From Geranomyces variabilis (Eukaryota > Chytridiomycota > Chytridiomycetes > Spizellomycetales > Powellomycetaceae): 64,000 bases of DNA. The notes beneath the pieces were generated by a model. That model was not told the origin of the DNA. It searched no databases and saw only the letters and a list, made by a program, of their open reading frames with translations. The stretch covers positions 1 through 64,000 of the forward strand of contig JADGJP010000023.1 in the NCBI GenBank assembly GCA_027603065.1. Reading direction: 5' to 3'. Made by a program: the position numbers and the translations under genes. Below, one piece after another: positions 42,600-53,129 of the stretch (within the stretch, counting starts at the first letter, position 1; every line of letters begins with the position of its first letter).

Positions 42600-43601
42600 G
42601 GACCACTGCCGGCGGCGCCGAGATCGCCGTGTATGGCCAGTATGCGGGCAGCAATTACACGCTCACCGTCAACTCGCGGGTCCCACTGGGCACTCCAGTC
42701 CTTTTCGTTTTCATCGTCGCGACATGGGTCTGTTCGGATTCTGGAGCAAGGCTCGACTTTGAAACTTGAGGCGTCCACCCGGGCGTCCATCCGATCCACA
42801 AGCCACTGTGTTGGTGCTGCCGGCTCAAGCAGCGACGTGCCTGACTGCCGGTACTGTTGTGCGAGCAGCACCAAAAGAGCAACCGATACGAACTTTCAGC
42901 GTGCGGTAAACACCTCGGCTCCGTTCATCATTGATCAGTCACCGCCGAATATGCTCAGGGTCAACCTGCAGAACGAGGCCATGAATGATACCACCTGGTT
43001 GAACAATACGCAAAAAGTACTGTAAGAAGGCAATTAAATTCGTTTGTTATACTCACGCTCACTCACGTCTGATTTGCAGCGTGTGGTATTAGACAGGCTG
43101 GTTCTCGATCCACTACAGCCCTGGCATCACGATTTGCTCTGGGAAAGGTGGAAACTATGCTACCGGCTGCGCCAACCTGTGGTATATCTTGTTCGAGCGC
43201 TATACCTGGGCAGCTGGTCGCCTGGTACCACGGGTATCATGACGTTCCAGCGAAACTGCAACACCATCTTGTTCTCGGTCACCACTCTCCTCCCGGTCAC
43301 GACGTCTACCGGCGCAGTGACATCGATCAGCAGGCTTCTATCGCTCGAGATTAGCTTGTCACTGCAGGCCCAACCATGGCTGGTGTGGCTTGCGCGGATA
43401 TCCGGAGATGTCAACGGCGTCGGGACATCAGACCTTGTCCTGCAGGGCACCAGCTACATTGGGTCTTGTGGCCCGACAGGATTGCTCTACTCGTACACGA
43501 TTGTATGGCACCTCAACTCGGTCGGCAAGGCTATTTCTGAGCAGGTCCTCGCAACTCCTTCCGGGTCCCGACTCGAACTCGGAACCCTGATTTACCAGTG
43601 A
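42600..43601 (+). pseudogene. Degenerate coding-like sequence
   Basis: After the F-box fragment, plus-strand frames give protein-like stretches that do not connect. One ends at 43025 ('NMLRVNLQNEAMNDTTWLNN'); after what looks like an intron with acceptor near 43080 another begins, with 'GWFSIHYSPGITICSGKGG' in one frame and 'TGAVTSISRLLSLEISLSLQ' in a second that stays open to 43601. The style (Asn/Thr/Ser/Gly-rich, strand-like) resembles the secreted and receptor extracellular parts elsewhere in the window. I cannot build one gene from it, and no family is recognised. Low confidence. Confidence 0.3.
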
Positions 43602-43950
43602 GGCGCGGAACTTGAAGGCTTGTGACGGGCAAGGCGCAGCCGACTGCGGCGGTTGTAGGGCCAATGTTAACCGTATCGAAGGGAGAGGAAAACAAAAGAT
43701 ATCTCCGGCCCTGTAAACCACAAACGTGATCCACGTTTTTCGTCGCGCAACTGTCAACCAAAATCCCTCAGTGGGGTAAAACATCACGCCAATGGCACTT
43801 GAGTGCCGCGAGGGGGGCGAGGTGAGAGTGAGGAGGAAGATGGGGTGGCTTTTCAATATTGATTACGGTGAATACAAAATCCATGAGATTTACATGTAAC
43901 TCGAGCCACAGCATCCAGCATTCTTGAGAATCGTCTGGCCGATGGAGCGG

Positions 43951-45279
43951 TCATCGTACAAGCCCATGTCCCTGCAAGAATTCCATGGTCCACATGTCTC
44001 CTGTGGAGCGAGCCCAATTAAAGGCAGATCGCAGGCATTCGTGTACGTCGTTGGCGTTTCCAGTGCAGCGCAGTATCTCCAGCGCCCTTTCAAGTGTCGG
44101 AACGTAGTCTGGCGGGCGGTTTGGTCTGCTGCTTGGGTGGTTTGTGCTCCCGCTAAAGGCACAGCGGGTAATGCCTCCTTCGGCTCTAAGATCCTTGAGC
44201 CCGTATACGGCAACCGTCCAATCTAGGATCTCAGGTCGTCCGGTCAGGAGGACAAGCTCAATGAGAAACCCGGGAAAACGTTCCCGGCTTCCGGGCTTTG
44301 GTCTTGGCAGGGTATTCAGAAACTGGGGGATGGATCGCGCATTTGCAGGTGGGATCGCAGCGTGTTTGAGAACTTTGAAGATCTCGGCCATATCAAGCGG
44401 AGGAACCATAACTCTGCTCTCATCATCCAGGAACACCGAGCATAGAGCCTGTCCGAGTGGCCGAAGAGTTCGTTCTCCAAATATCGGATCGTTTAGAAAA
44501 GCACTTGCAGTCTCATACACGTTGTTCCCAACTGAGCGCCCGCATCGTTCTAAGCAAAGGCGCATAATCCCCACATCTCCAATGCTCGATAAAAGCAGGT
44601 CCTTAGCAAGATCGAGTTTCTCTGTTTCCGGCACTGAATCGAACATGGTCAAAGCTATAGCATATCGTCGGCGTGCCGCTGATGGCTCATTGATGGTGTC
44701 CCTCAATCGCGCCTTCAAGATGACATCTTGCAGCTGTAAGCACTGATGAAAGTACCCGTATCGCTTTCGCTCGATGTTGGCGTTAGCATATACATCTCGC
44801 AGAATCCTTAAGACCCTTTGGGAGGCGTATTCCGTCGCAAATCTGATCGACATTTGGCTCATCATAATTGAGCCCCAGGGTTCCACAAACTCCAGGAGAT
44901 CCATGATCGGCGCATCGTAGATAATTGCTGCGAGTCTGACCTCTGCCCAGATCTTTTGTTCATCAGGGACTGGGCAGACACGGGTACAAGCCAATAGAAG
45001 GCCAGGGAAGCTCAAAACCGCTGTTGCAGGGTGGCACTGCTCGCCCCAGCTCTGGCTAGGCTCTTCCCACGTGGTAGTGTCGGAAATGAGTCGCGCCCAC
45101 GAGTTGCCATATGTTGACATGAAGCGCCGAGCCCAGCTGAGCTGGACGCTGGAGTCGGTCGAGACTCTGCGCAAAAGCCGGTTCACCTGCGCGCATTGGC
45201 GCAAGTTGCGGAGCAGCACGACTATGCCGCCGAGAATTTCGAAAGGAAGGTCCGCAAGACGTGGAGGTTGAGACGACAT
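43951..45279 (-). CDS. F-box protein, 442 aa
   Basis: Single exon. N-terminus 'RLADLPFEILGGIVVLLRNL' then 'QCAQVNRLLRRVSTD' is a recognisable F-box, which in SCF ligases binds Skp1. The body is helical with ankyrin-like pairs but no repeat I can align with certainty. The C-terminal ~75 residues ('YVPTLERALEIL' to 'EFLQGHGLVR') are shared with the inverted fragment at 42098-42589. No frame problem is seen. It is one of the best-preserved members of the F-box family that fills the right flank. The target protein is unknown. Confidence 0.75.
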   Translation of the reverse strand: MSSQPPRLADLPFEILGGIVVLLRNLRQCAQVNRLLRRVSTDSSVQLSWARRFMSTYGNSWARLISDTTTWEEPSQSWGEQCHPATAVLSFPGLLLACTRVCPVPDEQKIWAEVRLAAIIYDAPIMDLLEFVEPWGSIMMSQMSIRFATEYASQRVLRILRDVYANANIERKRYGYFHQCLQLQDVILKARLRDTINEPSAARRRYAIALTMFDSVPETEKLDLAKDLLLSSIGDVGIMRLCLERCGRSVGNNVYETASAFLNDPIFGERTLRPLGQALCSVFLDDESRVMVPPLDMAEIFKVLKHAAIPPANARSIPQFLNTLPRPKPGSRERFPGFLIELVLLTGRPEILDWTVAVYGLKDLRAEGGITRCAFSGSTNHPSSRPNRPPDYVPTLERALEILRCTGNANDVHECLRSAFNWARSTGDMWTMEFLQGHGLVR

Positions 45280-45591
45280 TGGGATTGAAGGCCGTGGGGC
45301 TTTGGTGCGAGTGTTTGCGAGGGCGGCTGTCTGCTTACCAAGTAGAGTTTATTATTTAATAAAGAAGGACGCAATGCCCAGATATATTTAGAATAGTGTG
45401 TTAGAGTGTGGGTTTGGGGTATTTTAAGCCAAGCCAGTCGGAATCTGATCCCGTACAATGAAGCGAAGCCATCTAGCGCTGGCGTGCTGACTTGCGCTTT
45501 TACTTCACCTGGTGCACGCAGGACCCAGTAAGACTTAGCGGCGGGGCCCAGGGACGCCCAAGGGACCTTTTGAAATACTAAACCGTTCCCT

Positions 45592-45612
45592 CTCGGTTGA
45601 TGCTCAACCGAG
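45592..45612 (+). repeat. Perfect 9-bp hairpin
   Basis: 'ctcggttga' and its complement 'tcaaccgag' separated by three bases. Function unknown; could be a regulatory RNA hairpin or a binding site. Confidence 0.7.
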
Positions 45613-45799
45613 CAATAGCAATTTATATCTCGGGGATGTTTTCTTTGGATCCCTTCAAATGATGGATCTGGGCCTCCCCTTTCCAGACCTGTTTCCAGAC
45701 GGAACTCCAGCAAAGTTTTCTCAAGATACCCTAGAAAAGAACGAACCCTCCAAAAACTACCATCACTTGTTAACTTCAACGCCGTATACTTCCCTCGCA

Positions 45800-45841
45800 A
45801 GAGTAAACGCCACGTACGACTTCCTACACTCTACGCACAAC
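45800..45841 (+). repeat. 42-bp dispersed element, copy 2
   Basis: Shares 36 of 42 positions with 50069-50110, including 'agagtaaacgcc' at one end and 'tctacgcacaac' at the other. Both lie 100-150 nt beyond the stop codon of a minus-strand F-box-type gene. Confidence 0.7.
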
Positions 45842-45994
45842 ACGGTAAAATCGTTCCAGTAAACGTTCCGACGAAAAAACGGTTTCGAGAACCTTGCTAT
45901 TTTCAATACGGCTGTCAGATTGCTCGATAGCCCGAGCACATCGAGACCACAACGGACCGGTTTTGTAGTTTACAGTTGAGGGACCATGCGGCAT

Positions 45995-48051
45995 CTATCT
46001 CTTCCTCGTGGGAACAGTTTTCAGATCCACAAAGAGGATCGGACGGCCAGGAAAGGGGCTGAGTGGGTCCTTCTTTGCGCTGGGCGAGAGCGGGCCCTTT
46101 TTTGTGCTATCCGTTGCATACTTTCCGCTGAGAACGACGCCACCAACCGCATACAGCAGCACGACGAGCTCTTCGCGGGACCATCCGAATGGCGCGGTGC
46201 CGAGTCGGTCGGCGAGGGTGTCGAGGGCCGCCGGATCGACCTTCCACGACTGGTCTTTGAAAATGGTAGATGCGCTGGCGACCAGCGCTCCGCCCTTACT
46301 GAACCGAGCGCGGCGATCCTCTCGTTTGGAAACGGACGTTTTAGACTCAGTGCTGTCGGATTCCCCGGAAGCCTTCTCCGATCCCGCATTCTTTGGTCTG
46401 CTGGCTGTCAGCGAAGGGTCGATGAATCTGATGAATGTGTAGCATAGATCGGTCAAGGAACCTTGGTATGCCTGCTGTACCGGCAGTGCTGGGGTATCGT
46501 CCCGCGGAAGTTTCTCCAGGTGCCGCGTGTCAAAATGAAGAGTGACCTGTGACCCATTCACCCCCTTGTGTCAATGGGCGTTTTGCATCCGACGAGTTAG
46601 TCCATCAATCACTGATTTTCGTGCTCAAATGGGTGATAAACACACTGTACCTTCACGCGGAGCTCGCACGCGCCCCAGTCCAAGATCGTTCTACCATACT
46701 CGATCTTCGTGTCGTGTCTTTCGGCAGCGTGGATGACGATGTTCTCGGCCACCCACGCGAGCTTACGGTCCATGTCATCTCTTGCGCCGCCCAGGGCAAC
46801 GTACGCCGCCTCCACGGCCGACGCCGACAGCACAACCTGCGCCTTTTGTGCGCGGAGGTTCCTTTTCAGTTCGTCGATCGCGAGGTGGGTGACCCTCCAT
46901 GCCGCCAGGTTGCGGGCCCCCGTGACCTGCCAGTGCTCGTTGGGTATACGAGAGTGCTTGGTGCGTTCCCGCAGCCGGTGCAGACGTTGGGTGAAGCGGT
47001 CAAGGATTACCGTCAGCCGTTGGTCCCACTGATCCAGCTGCACTGGGCACGGGGCCGCTGCCAATGTGGGCTTGAGCACGCGTTCGCGTTCGTCCTCCAT
47101 TCTAGCGCGAGCTATCCCAAATACGTTTTCGCACATATGGCGCGTCATCTCCCTGGTCAGTGCAGTAAAGGTTTCGTTGAACAACGTGGTCGCGAGCGTA
47201 GAGAGCGCACTGTAGTTGGGCAGGCTCAAAGCACGGGTGGCGGCCTGAAGAGTGGCCTCGTGAACTAGAGGCGTACTGTCATTGTAGTCATGCCTTCCGC
47301 ACTCGCTGGCTGGAGTGCCAGGGAGCTCTATTGAACCGCGATATTCTGCATGGCTCCCGCCAAAATCGCTGGACTGACTTCCATAGAGGCGCAGAACTGC
47401 AAACTGCCCTGCGGAAGGTGGAGGAAGTGGCGTAGCTACCTGAACGTCGAATATTGAGGCCACGTGGGGGATCAGGTGTGTTCCTTCGTTATACCACGCG
47501 GATTCTGTGGCCCGGCCCCAGCCCAACGTTTCTTGGTCGCATCGAAGAACGCGGGAGTTGGCAGGGCATACCCTGATTGCCCTTAAAGCATTGATAGTGG
47601 AATCCCAGCGATCGTTCTGCGCACAGATCCTTTCGGGTTCCGCTCCGCTCTTGCTTCTCTCAAAGATCAGCTTGCGTATCTCACCCACAAATGTTGCTTC
47701 TGGGGACACGTCTCGCTTGCGCAGTGCTGGGTGGGCTTGTGACAGCGCAACTTTGTCTTCCGCGGACAAAAAGCTGGTAATCAGGAAGAGCGGAATGTTG
47801 GGCAGGTGGAAGAGCTGGCTGTTGAGGGGCCGGCACAGCTGGCACGCGACGCATTCGTCGTAGTCACCTCCCCACGACACAAGCGCACGGTCGCGTGGCT
47901 GTCCGAGCTCTTTTGCGGCCAACGCTGCGAAGCACGTCAGGCAGACGCTGGTCTGACGGCAGTGGTCGCAGCGCCTGGTTGATTCGTTCCCGCAACCTTG
48001 ACAATATGCTTGTCCCTTGATAAACATCCTTTTGTCGAACTCGCGTCGCAT
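45995..48051 (-). CDS. Cys-rich zinc-binding and F-box-like protein, 650 aa
   Basis: Two exons; intron 46547-46650 joins 'CELRVK' to 'VTLHFDTRHLEKLP' and leaves 1953 nt. Residues 15-75 are Cys-rich with paired cysteines ('CQGCGNESTRRCDHC', 'VCLTCF', 'CVACQLC'), which suggests a zinc-binding module of a RING- or B-box-like kind; the exact class cannot be told. Directly after it, 'HLPNIPLFLITSFLSAEDKV' and 'LSQAHPALRKR' have the shape of an F-box. The remaining ~540 residues are unknown; 'LDRFTQRLHRLRERTKH' could be a coiled coil. Start is the ATG at 48051 ('MRREFDKRMF'). A Cys-rich module fused ahead of an F-box points to ubiquitin-related work, which is inference. Confidence 0.7.
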
Positions 48052-48147
48052 GAAGTTCCAGAATACTGGCGGTGTCAGACAAAGCTGAGGCGTAAGATGG
48101 CATCCGCAAACACGGTGGACTTGTTGGCGTCAATAACGGCAATTGCT

Positions 48148-49032
48148 TTACGGGGCCAGGTGTCGTTTTCGCCAAGGACACAGGACATCACCGTGAATCT
48201 TTTTTTGTTGAATTTTCCATTCCTGAGAGCCTTTATCCGAATTCCATGTTTGATTCCACCACACTGATGAGCATGAGAGCAGTGGTATTTGAGGATTATT
48301 TTTGAAAACGTTTGACGAGCATGTCAAGCCAGCTGAATTTACCAAAAAATACCAGCCGTCTACATGCCGCACAAAATGCACAGTCTTTGCAAGCCAGTCT
48401 CGAATTCCTGGAAGCACCGTTTCAGGGAACGGGCCAGGTTCTGGTCCGGCGGATAAGACACCAGGCCGGGTCGCCAGGCGCGAGAATGATGCATCGAGAA
48501 AGAGAAACATTCCCATTCTTTCGCCCCAAAACGTGAAGACATCCTCAATCCTTTCTCTGAGCTCCCGGCGGTAATCGATAGTAAAAAATTTGTGGAGGCA
48601 TCGCTTTGAGTAACGAGCGAGCGACGGCGAGTTGCGCAGTTCGTCAGGGACATCAGATATGCACTGCAGATCAAAGGAGACTTGTTTGTGAAGGGGTATC
48701 AAATATTTGCCGCAAAATTCCGAGATGGTCTTGATCATTGAACAGCAGGGAATGTTGGCGTATGAGTCGGGTGGAACAGGCTGCGCGAGGCTTTGCCACT
48801 CGAAGTCACAATTGCGGGAAAGTATGCGATCAAAGACCGCGGACAAGTTCGAGATGTCTGCCATGACAGCCAACTCGCCGCTAGAATGGCAAACATTTCG
48901 TACGTCCTCTGGAGATAGATACTTGAAGATGCTTTGCAGGATGTCGCATCCTAAATCGAGGAGAGTTGCAGTCTCGTCGACCTCTGCACAGTCGCTGGTG
49001 TCTTCGTTGTACAAGGGCCGGAGGCAGGTCAT
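48148..49032 (-). CDS. F-box protein, 294 aa
   Basis: Single open frame from the ATG at 49032 ('MTCLRPLYNEDTSDC'). The F-box is clear: 'LLDLGCDILQSIFKYLSPED' at about residues 24-43, followed by 'VRNVCHSSGELAVMADI'. The rest is helical with several Cys and Trp and no known domain. It ends 97 nt before the start of the 45995-48051 gene, same strand, so the two are head to tail. The last ~40 residues ('WKIQQKKIHGDVLCPW') look less protein-like, so a missed intron near the 3' end is possible. Confidence 0.7.
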   Translation of the reverse strand: MTCLRPLYNEDTSDCAEVDETATLLDLGCDILQSIFKYLSPEDVRNVCHSSGELAVMADISNLSAVFDRILSRNCDFEWQSLAQPVPPDSYANIPCCSMIKTISEFCGKYLIPLHKQVSFDLQCISDVPDELRNSPSLARYSKRCLHKFFTIDYRRELRERIEDVFTFWGERMGMFLFLDASFSRLATRPGVLSAGPEPGPFPETVLPGIRDWLAKTVHFVRHVDGWYFLVNSAGLTCSSNVFKNNPQIPLLSCSSVWWNQTWNSDKGSQEWKIQQKKIHGDVLCPWRKRHLAP

Positions 49033-50216
49033 TGTTGTACGCGGGGGGGGGGGGAGGCGAGGGGGAATGCAGAGGTCGACCGGATCAGCGCCACATTATC
49101 AAGTAAGTTGCATGTTGCGCCAGAAATAGTCCCCCTACAAATAGTCAGGGAAGCCCTCCCAAATGTTGACGACATGGGACGGTGGCTTGTTAGTCAGGAA
49201 CATCACTGTAGTCGAACACGCTGCAAAGAAGATGAGACCTGACCGCTGGTCAAAACAATCTTGAGGGACATGGCGTCCGCTAAGCTTGCCCGAAACGACG
49301 TATAATCGAGAGCAAAACGGTGCACAATTTTATATTAGCAAGCAATTGAAGACCAAGCCTGACAGTTTCTTGTGGCACATCCGTAGTGCGCGGCTTTGTA
49401 GAGGTGGAACTTTCCCATTCCGGCAAATGAGGCGGCTGTTGGCGTCATTGTAGCTGGCTATCATACTCATTGACATTGCTGCAGCAACATCAAAACATGA
49501 TTCGGAGCCTTTTCTGGTCTGCAAAATTCCTGATTGTAGAGTCGCTTGTCCAGTCGCAAAATAATCTCTTCTGTGTGCGGTTCGCAGCCGGAAAAGGCAG
49601 AAGAGCGTTGACAAAGTTTCGTGTAAAGAAAAACCAGAATTTACTGAGCTTTTGGTAGACAGCCAAGGGGCCGGAGAGCTTGCCGCCGGGGTCGTCCCAT
49701 ATTCATTGAATTTAGAGGGGACAGGAATGGCTTAATTAGTAAGAAAAACAGCGCACCAAATCAGTTGTTGAAGATAGAGTTGCCAACGTTACGTTTAAGC
49801 ATCTGAGCTCTTGCGCGATATACCGTGAATTGAACATACAAAAAGAAAGGCTTTGAGGGTATGTCGTCCTTGTTGTGCATAAAATGGACTTGGTCATACG
49901 GCGCTTCCTAGTGCCAAGGCCGCGACAGCGGATGTCGAGTCGCTGTGCGGGGAGGTGCCGGGAATGGACGGGTGCCTGACACGCAACGCGACGTCCGTTG
50001 TACTGTCCCTTGTCCATCTAGCCAACAAGAGCCAACCCCATTACAGCGCTTCCGCCTTCCCCTTCGCTAGAGTAAACGCCGCGTGCGGCCTCTTAAACTC
50101 TACGCACAACGCCTTACCTTGCCACTGCGATAACCAGCAAGCTGGGGCTCGCAGCGGAGGCGCGTGGAGACGGTGCAGGTGCGCTTACCCGCCCAGGTTA
50201 GGAAACGATGAGTTGT
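49033..50216. other. Intergenic with dispersed element
   Basis: About 1.2 kb. A run of 13 G lies near 49045. Open frames of up to about 95 codons (for example 49330-49614 minus) show no family resemblance. Copy 3 of the 42-bp element lies at 50069-50110. No RNA gene is seen. Confidence 0.4.
50069..50110 (+). repeat. 42-bp dispersed element, copy 3
   Basis: Starts 'agagtaaacgccgcg' and ends 'tctacgcacaac'. Six differences from the 45800 copy, same orientation; about eleven from the inverted copy at 35986. It lies about 105 nt beyond the stop of the F-box pseudogene at 50217-51029. Confidence 0.7.
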
Positions 50217-51029
50217 TTAATAGGCACATGGTGGGAGTGACGTTGTGGCGGGGTGGGTTTTGTCCGCGGAGATTTTGTTTACTGTGCGGGGGCCACAAGC
50301 GAGCTGCTGTTTTGACAGCAAGGGGTTGATCTTTGAGCGTGGGTTGTAAGGGCCGTTGAAGTCGAAGGTCCAAGGCCAAGGAACCTGCTCCAGATAGTCG
50401 AAAATTTCCATGTTTTGCAGGGCCAGAGCCTCACTGAATGGCTCCCACATGTGATTGTTCTCAAATGTCATATTGTGCCGACAAAATCTCTTGACCAGTT
50501 GACCGTCCATAGCAAATTTTTAACGACGACTAGCGTGTTTGACTCGAAAGGGCACAAGATGCCATCGCTCTCACGCTGGAGCTCAGCTCCCCTGTCAATC
50601 ATCCCCTTTGCAAGTGGTAAGAGCCCTAAACGCAGCGCTTGTTCGAGGTAAAGGGTTACCTTGTCGTAGATGTGACGCAGAGGCTCCCAGTTCCGCGTCG
50701 TCGACAGCAGGATCGGCGCGCCCGCGGGCATAAACAGCGGGGCCTTGCCGGGATGTAAGGTAGGAACTTCGCCAAGGATATCCAGGATCGGGCATTGCGA
50801 AGTGTAGAGAGTACCATAGCAAGGATTTTGGGTTTACCAAGTTCGGTATTCTGTCTTGCAGATCGTTGAACTCGAGGCGCAACACGGTTGCATAGTTGTT
50901 GGGACCCAGGGCGGCTCGGAAGGCCTGACAGACCGATGCAATGGCCAGGAGATCACGGAGATCAGGCAGACAGTCAGCAACGGCGGCGAACGGAGGAAGC
51001 GAAGTCCACGGCGGTGGAGCGCTGTTCAT
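50217..51029 (-). pseudogene. F-box gene, frame-broken
   Basis: Starts 'MNSAPPPWTSLPPF' with F-box-like 'DCLPDLRDLLAIASVCQAF' near residue 18. Protein-like sequence then continues in a second frame from about 50740 ('APLFMPAGAPILL', 'IYDKVTLYLEQALRLGLLPL') and in a third from about 50510 ('FENNHMWEPFSEALALQNME', 'FDYLEQVPWPW'). The borders between frames have no room for introns. So this is a member of the local F-box family with two single-base shifts, broken in this assembly. The helical pairs in the second and third parts resemble degenerate ankyrin repeats. Confidence 0.6.
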
Positions 51030-52724
51030 GGCAGGATGATGAACTCGGAGGCGTGTGGCACCACCGTATCACCACGGGGGCAATCAGCTACTACTAGCAC
51101 TGGCAATTGCGAGAGACGCAGTCTTCCCGGGAGCCAGGCTGGAGGAAGGGGGGGGGGGCAAGGTATATATTTACTTCTAGGTATGTCAAGCCCAAAACCT
51201 TGCGGTGCTAATTGCAATAGCAACTGTCATATGGGACGGCCTTAAAAGTGTCAAATAGGGCTTGGAAAACACAGTCCTACGCGGTGCTTCAACACTCCCC
51301 GTTGAGAAGCTGCAAAGCCTTCTCAAACCCTCGTTCATTCTCATCCCATTGGTCTCATCGCTCCTGATTGTCTGTCAAGCTGGCCCGACTGGCCCAACGC
51401 AGGATAGCTCTGTCCTTGCGGCCAAACGGCCTGATCGACGCTACGTGCGGCATCTGCGACGAGGTCGGAGCGCATTCGATGGATGAGTGTGCGAGTTAAA
51501 AGCAAGCGGGTGCGAAATAGTTTTAAAAGTAAGCTGCAAATTACATTGAAACTGGGCGGTTAATATCGACAGCCCAGATGACAACGGGGGCGGCTCAAGT
51601 GCTAAGCGGGCTCTGGTGCCTGTCCCTCGTCTTCCACTACGTGCGCTCCCCGACGGGGTTAACCGAGAGAAGCCCGAGCCCTTCGGTTCTCTTGCCAGCA
51701 AATTCAGCGACGGTTTCCACCTACTCGGTGACCAGGTCAGCCATATCGGCAACAAGATTAATGTGACCAACGCTAAACTGGACGCGCTCGCCGTCATGGA
51801 GTACGAAGCATTCCAAAGTCCATGGGCCATGTCGTACCTGGCGCTTTAAATGTAAAAGATACGGCGCCGTACATGAAACTGATCCAGGTCCTGCTGTCAA
51901 TCAGCGGCGACGGGAGCATCTGCGACAGGAGTCCTCAGCGCTTTGAGGCCACCGGCGTCAAACGGTTCCTCCTGGATATGTTCATGGACTTCGTTTTCCG
52001 CGCGCGCAAATGATTGCAGTGGGTTGGCGACGAAATGTATGCCCAGGTCAGATCCATGGTTTCCTTCCTCCATTGCTTTGTCCACAAACGTCAATGTAGG
52101 TTCGCCCTCATCCTCGTCATCATCATCATCTTCATCATTATCAACAACATCATCACAATCAAGACCATCCATATCCATGAGCAACGACAACAACGACACC
52201 ACCAACATGGAAGGCTCCGGTGACTGCTCTATGAGTCTCGGGAGCGGTGCTCCGTGCGCTGAACGACGCCCCGGAAGAGTACCTTTTGGTCCCCGAACGG
52301 AGGCCGTCTGCCCTGCCGACGGGCAAGGAGGGCGAAGAAGTCCTCGCCGCATACAAGGTCGGCGGCCTGGGCCCGCTGCGCGCGACGACGGAGTGCGCCT
52401 TGTGCGTGACCTGCAGAGGAAGCGAGGAGGAGCGACAACATCCGCCGTTGACGACACGCTGGTCCGCGTCCGCAACGGACCACGCCGTTGCGCTCGCGCG
52501 GCGGGCGAGGACAGGCCGGCTTTCACAGTCAAACACTGCCTATGAGAGCCGGCTTGTCGCCTTAACCCTTCAACCTGGTCCGGCCCTCGATTTCTAAAAT
52601 TTAAACAAAACGAGTTCACGTGAGACCTTTGCGCTGAAGAAGCAGAGATTAAAAACCTAGCAAATACCGGGGCGGAGGCGTTGAGGAAGGCCCTCATGGT
52701 GGGGCGACAGTCGTAGAAGCGCAT
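51030..52724. other. Ambiguous region with overlapping open frames
   Basis: 1.7 kb with no gene I can defend. A plus-strand frame at about 51580-51849 gives a protein-like 'EPFGSLASKFSDGFHLLGDQ' and 'HIGNKINVTNAKLDALAV' without a clear start. At 51897-52724 a minus-strand frame of 275 codons and plus-strand frames of 200 and 116 codons overlap; the high GC makes all of them suspect. The minus frame carries an acidic run encoded by the ATC-type repeat near 52114-52155. It may hold one decayed gene. Confidence 0.3.
52114..52155 (+). repeat. TCA/ATC trinucleotide repeat
   Basis: Impure run of 'atcatcatc' and 'tcttca' units. It encodes an Asp/Glu run if read on the minus strand. Confidence 0.75.
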
Positions 52725-53129
52725 GGCACCGTTCCAGGTCTGAGGAAGGGAATTTTTATGGCGAAAAACTTCGTCTTGACTGACAGCGGCGATCTGAAGC
52801 TCGATTCTGAGATATCATTTTCGCCCCGTACCCCGATATCCGAGAGGAGAAATTGGCTTATAATGGGATGGAACGGGATTGCTCACGTCTTACAGAAGCT
52901 GGGGCCGGTTAGTAAGCGACTCGAGGTCTTTAGTGGGGGTTGACACGGTTGGCTATTTCCTGCTTCATCCATGCTGTGAGTGTATTACCTAACAGAGAAG
53001 ACACCACACGGAGGGGGACAGTACACAGCAACCACAAACATACGCAGAGAACATTCCAACAATCCAAAAGTTCGCCCCGAAGCATTTCCCCCCCCCGTGA
53101 TAACCCGACTTGTACGTGGAATACTGCAA

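Larger units (their letters stand above)
45280..45994. other. Intergenic with hairpin and dispersed element
   Basis: About 715 nt between two minus-strand F-box-type genes. It contains a perfect 9-bp hairpin (45592-45612) and copy 2 of the 42-bp dispersed element. The minus-strand open frame 45222-45800 overlaps the upstream part of the 43951 gene and does not look like protein. No gene called. Confidence 0.45.
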
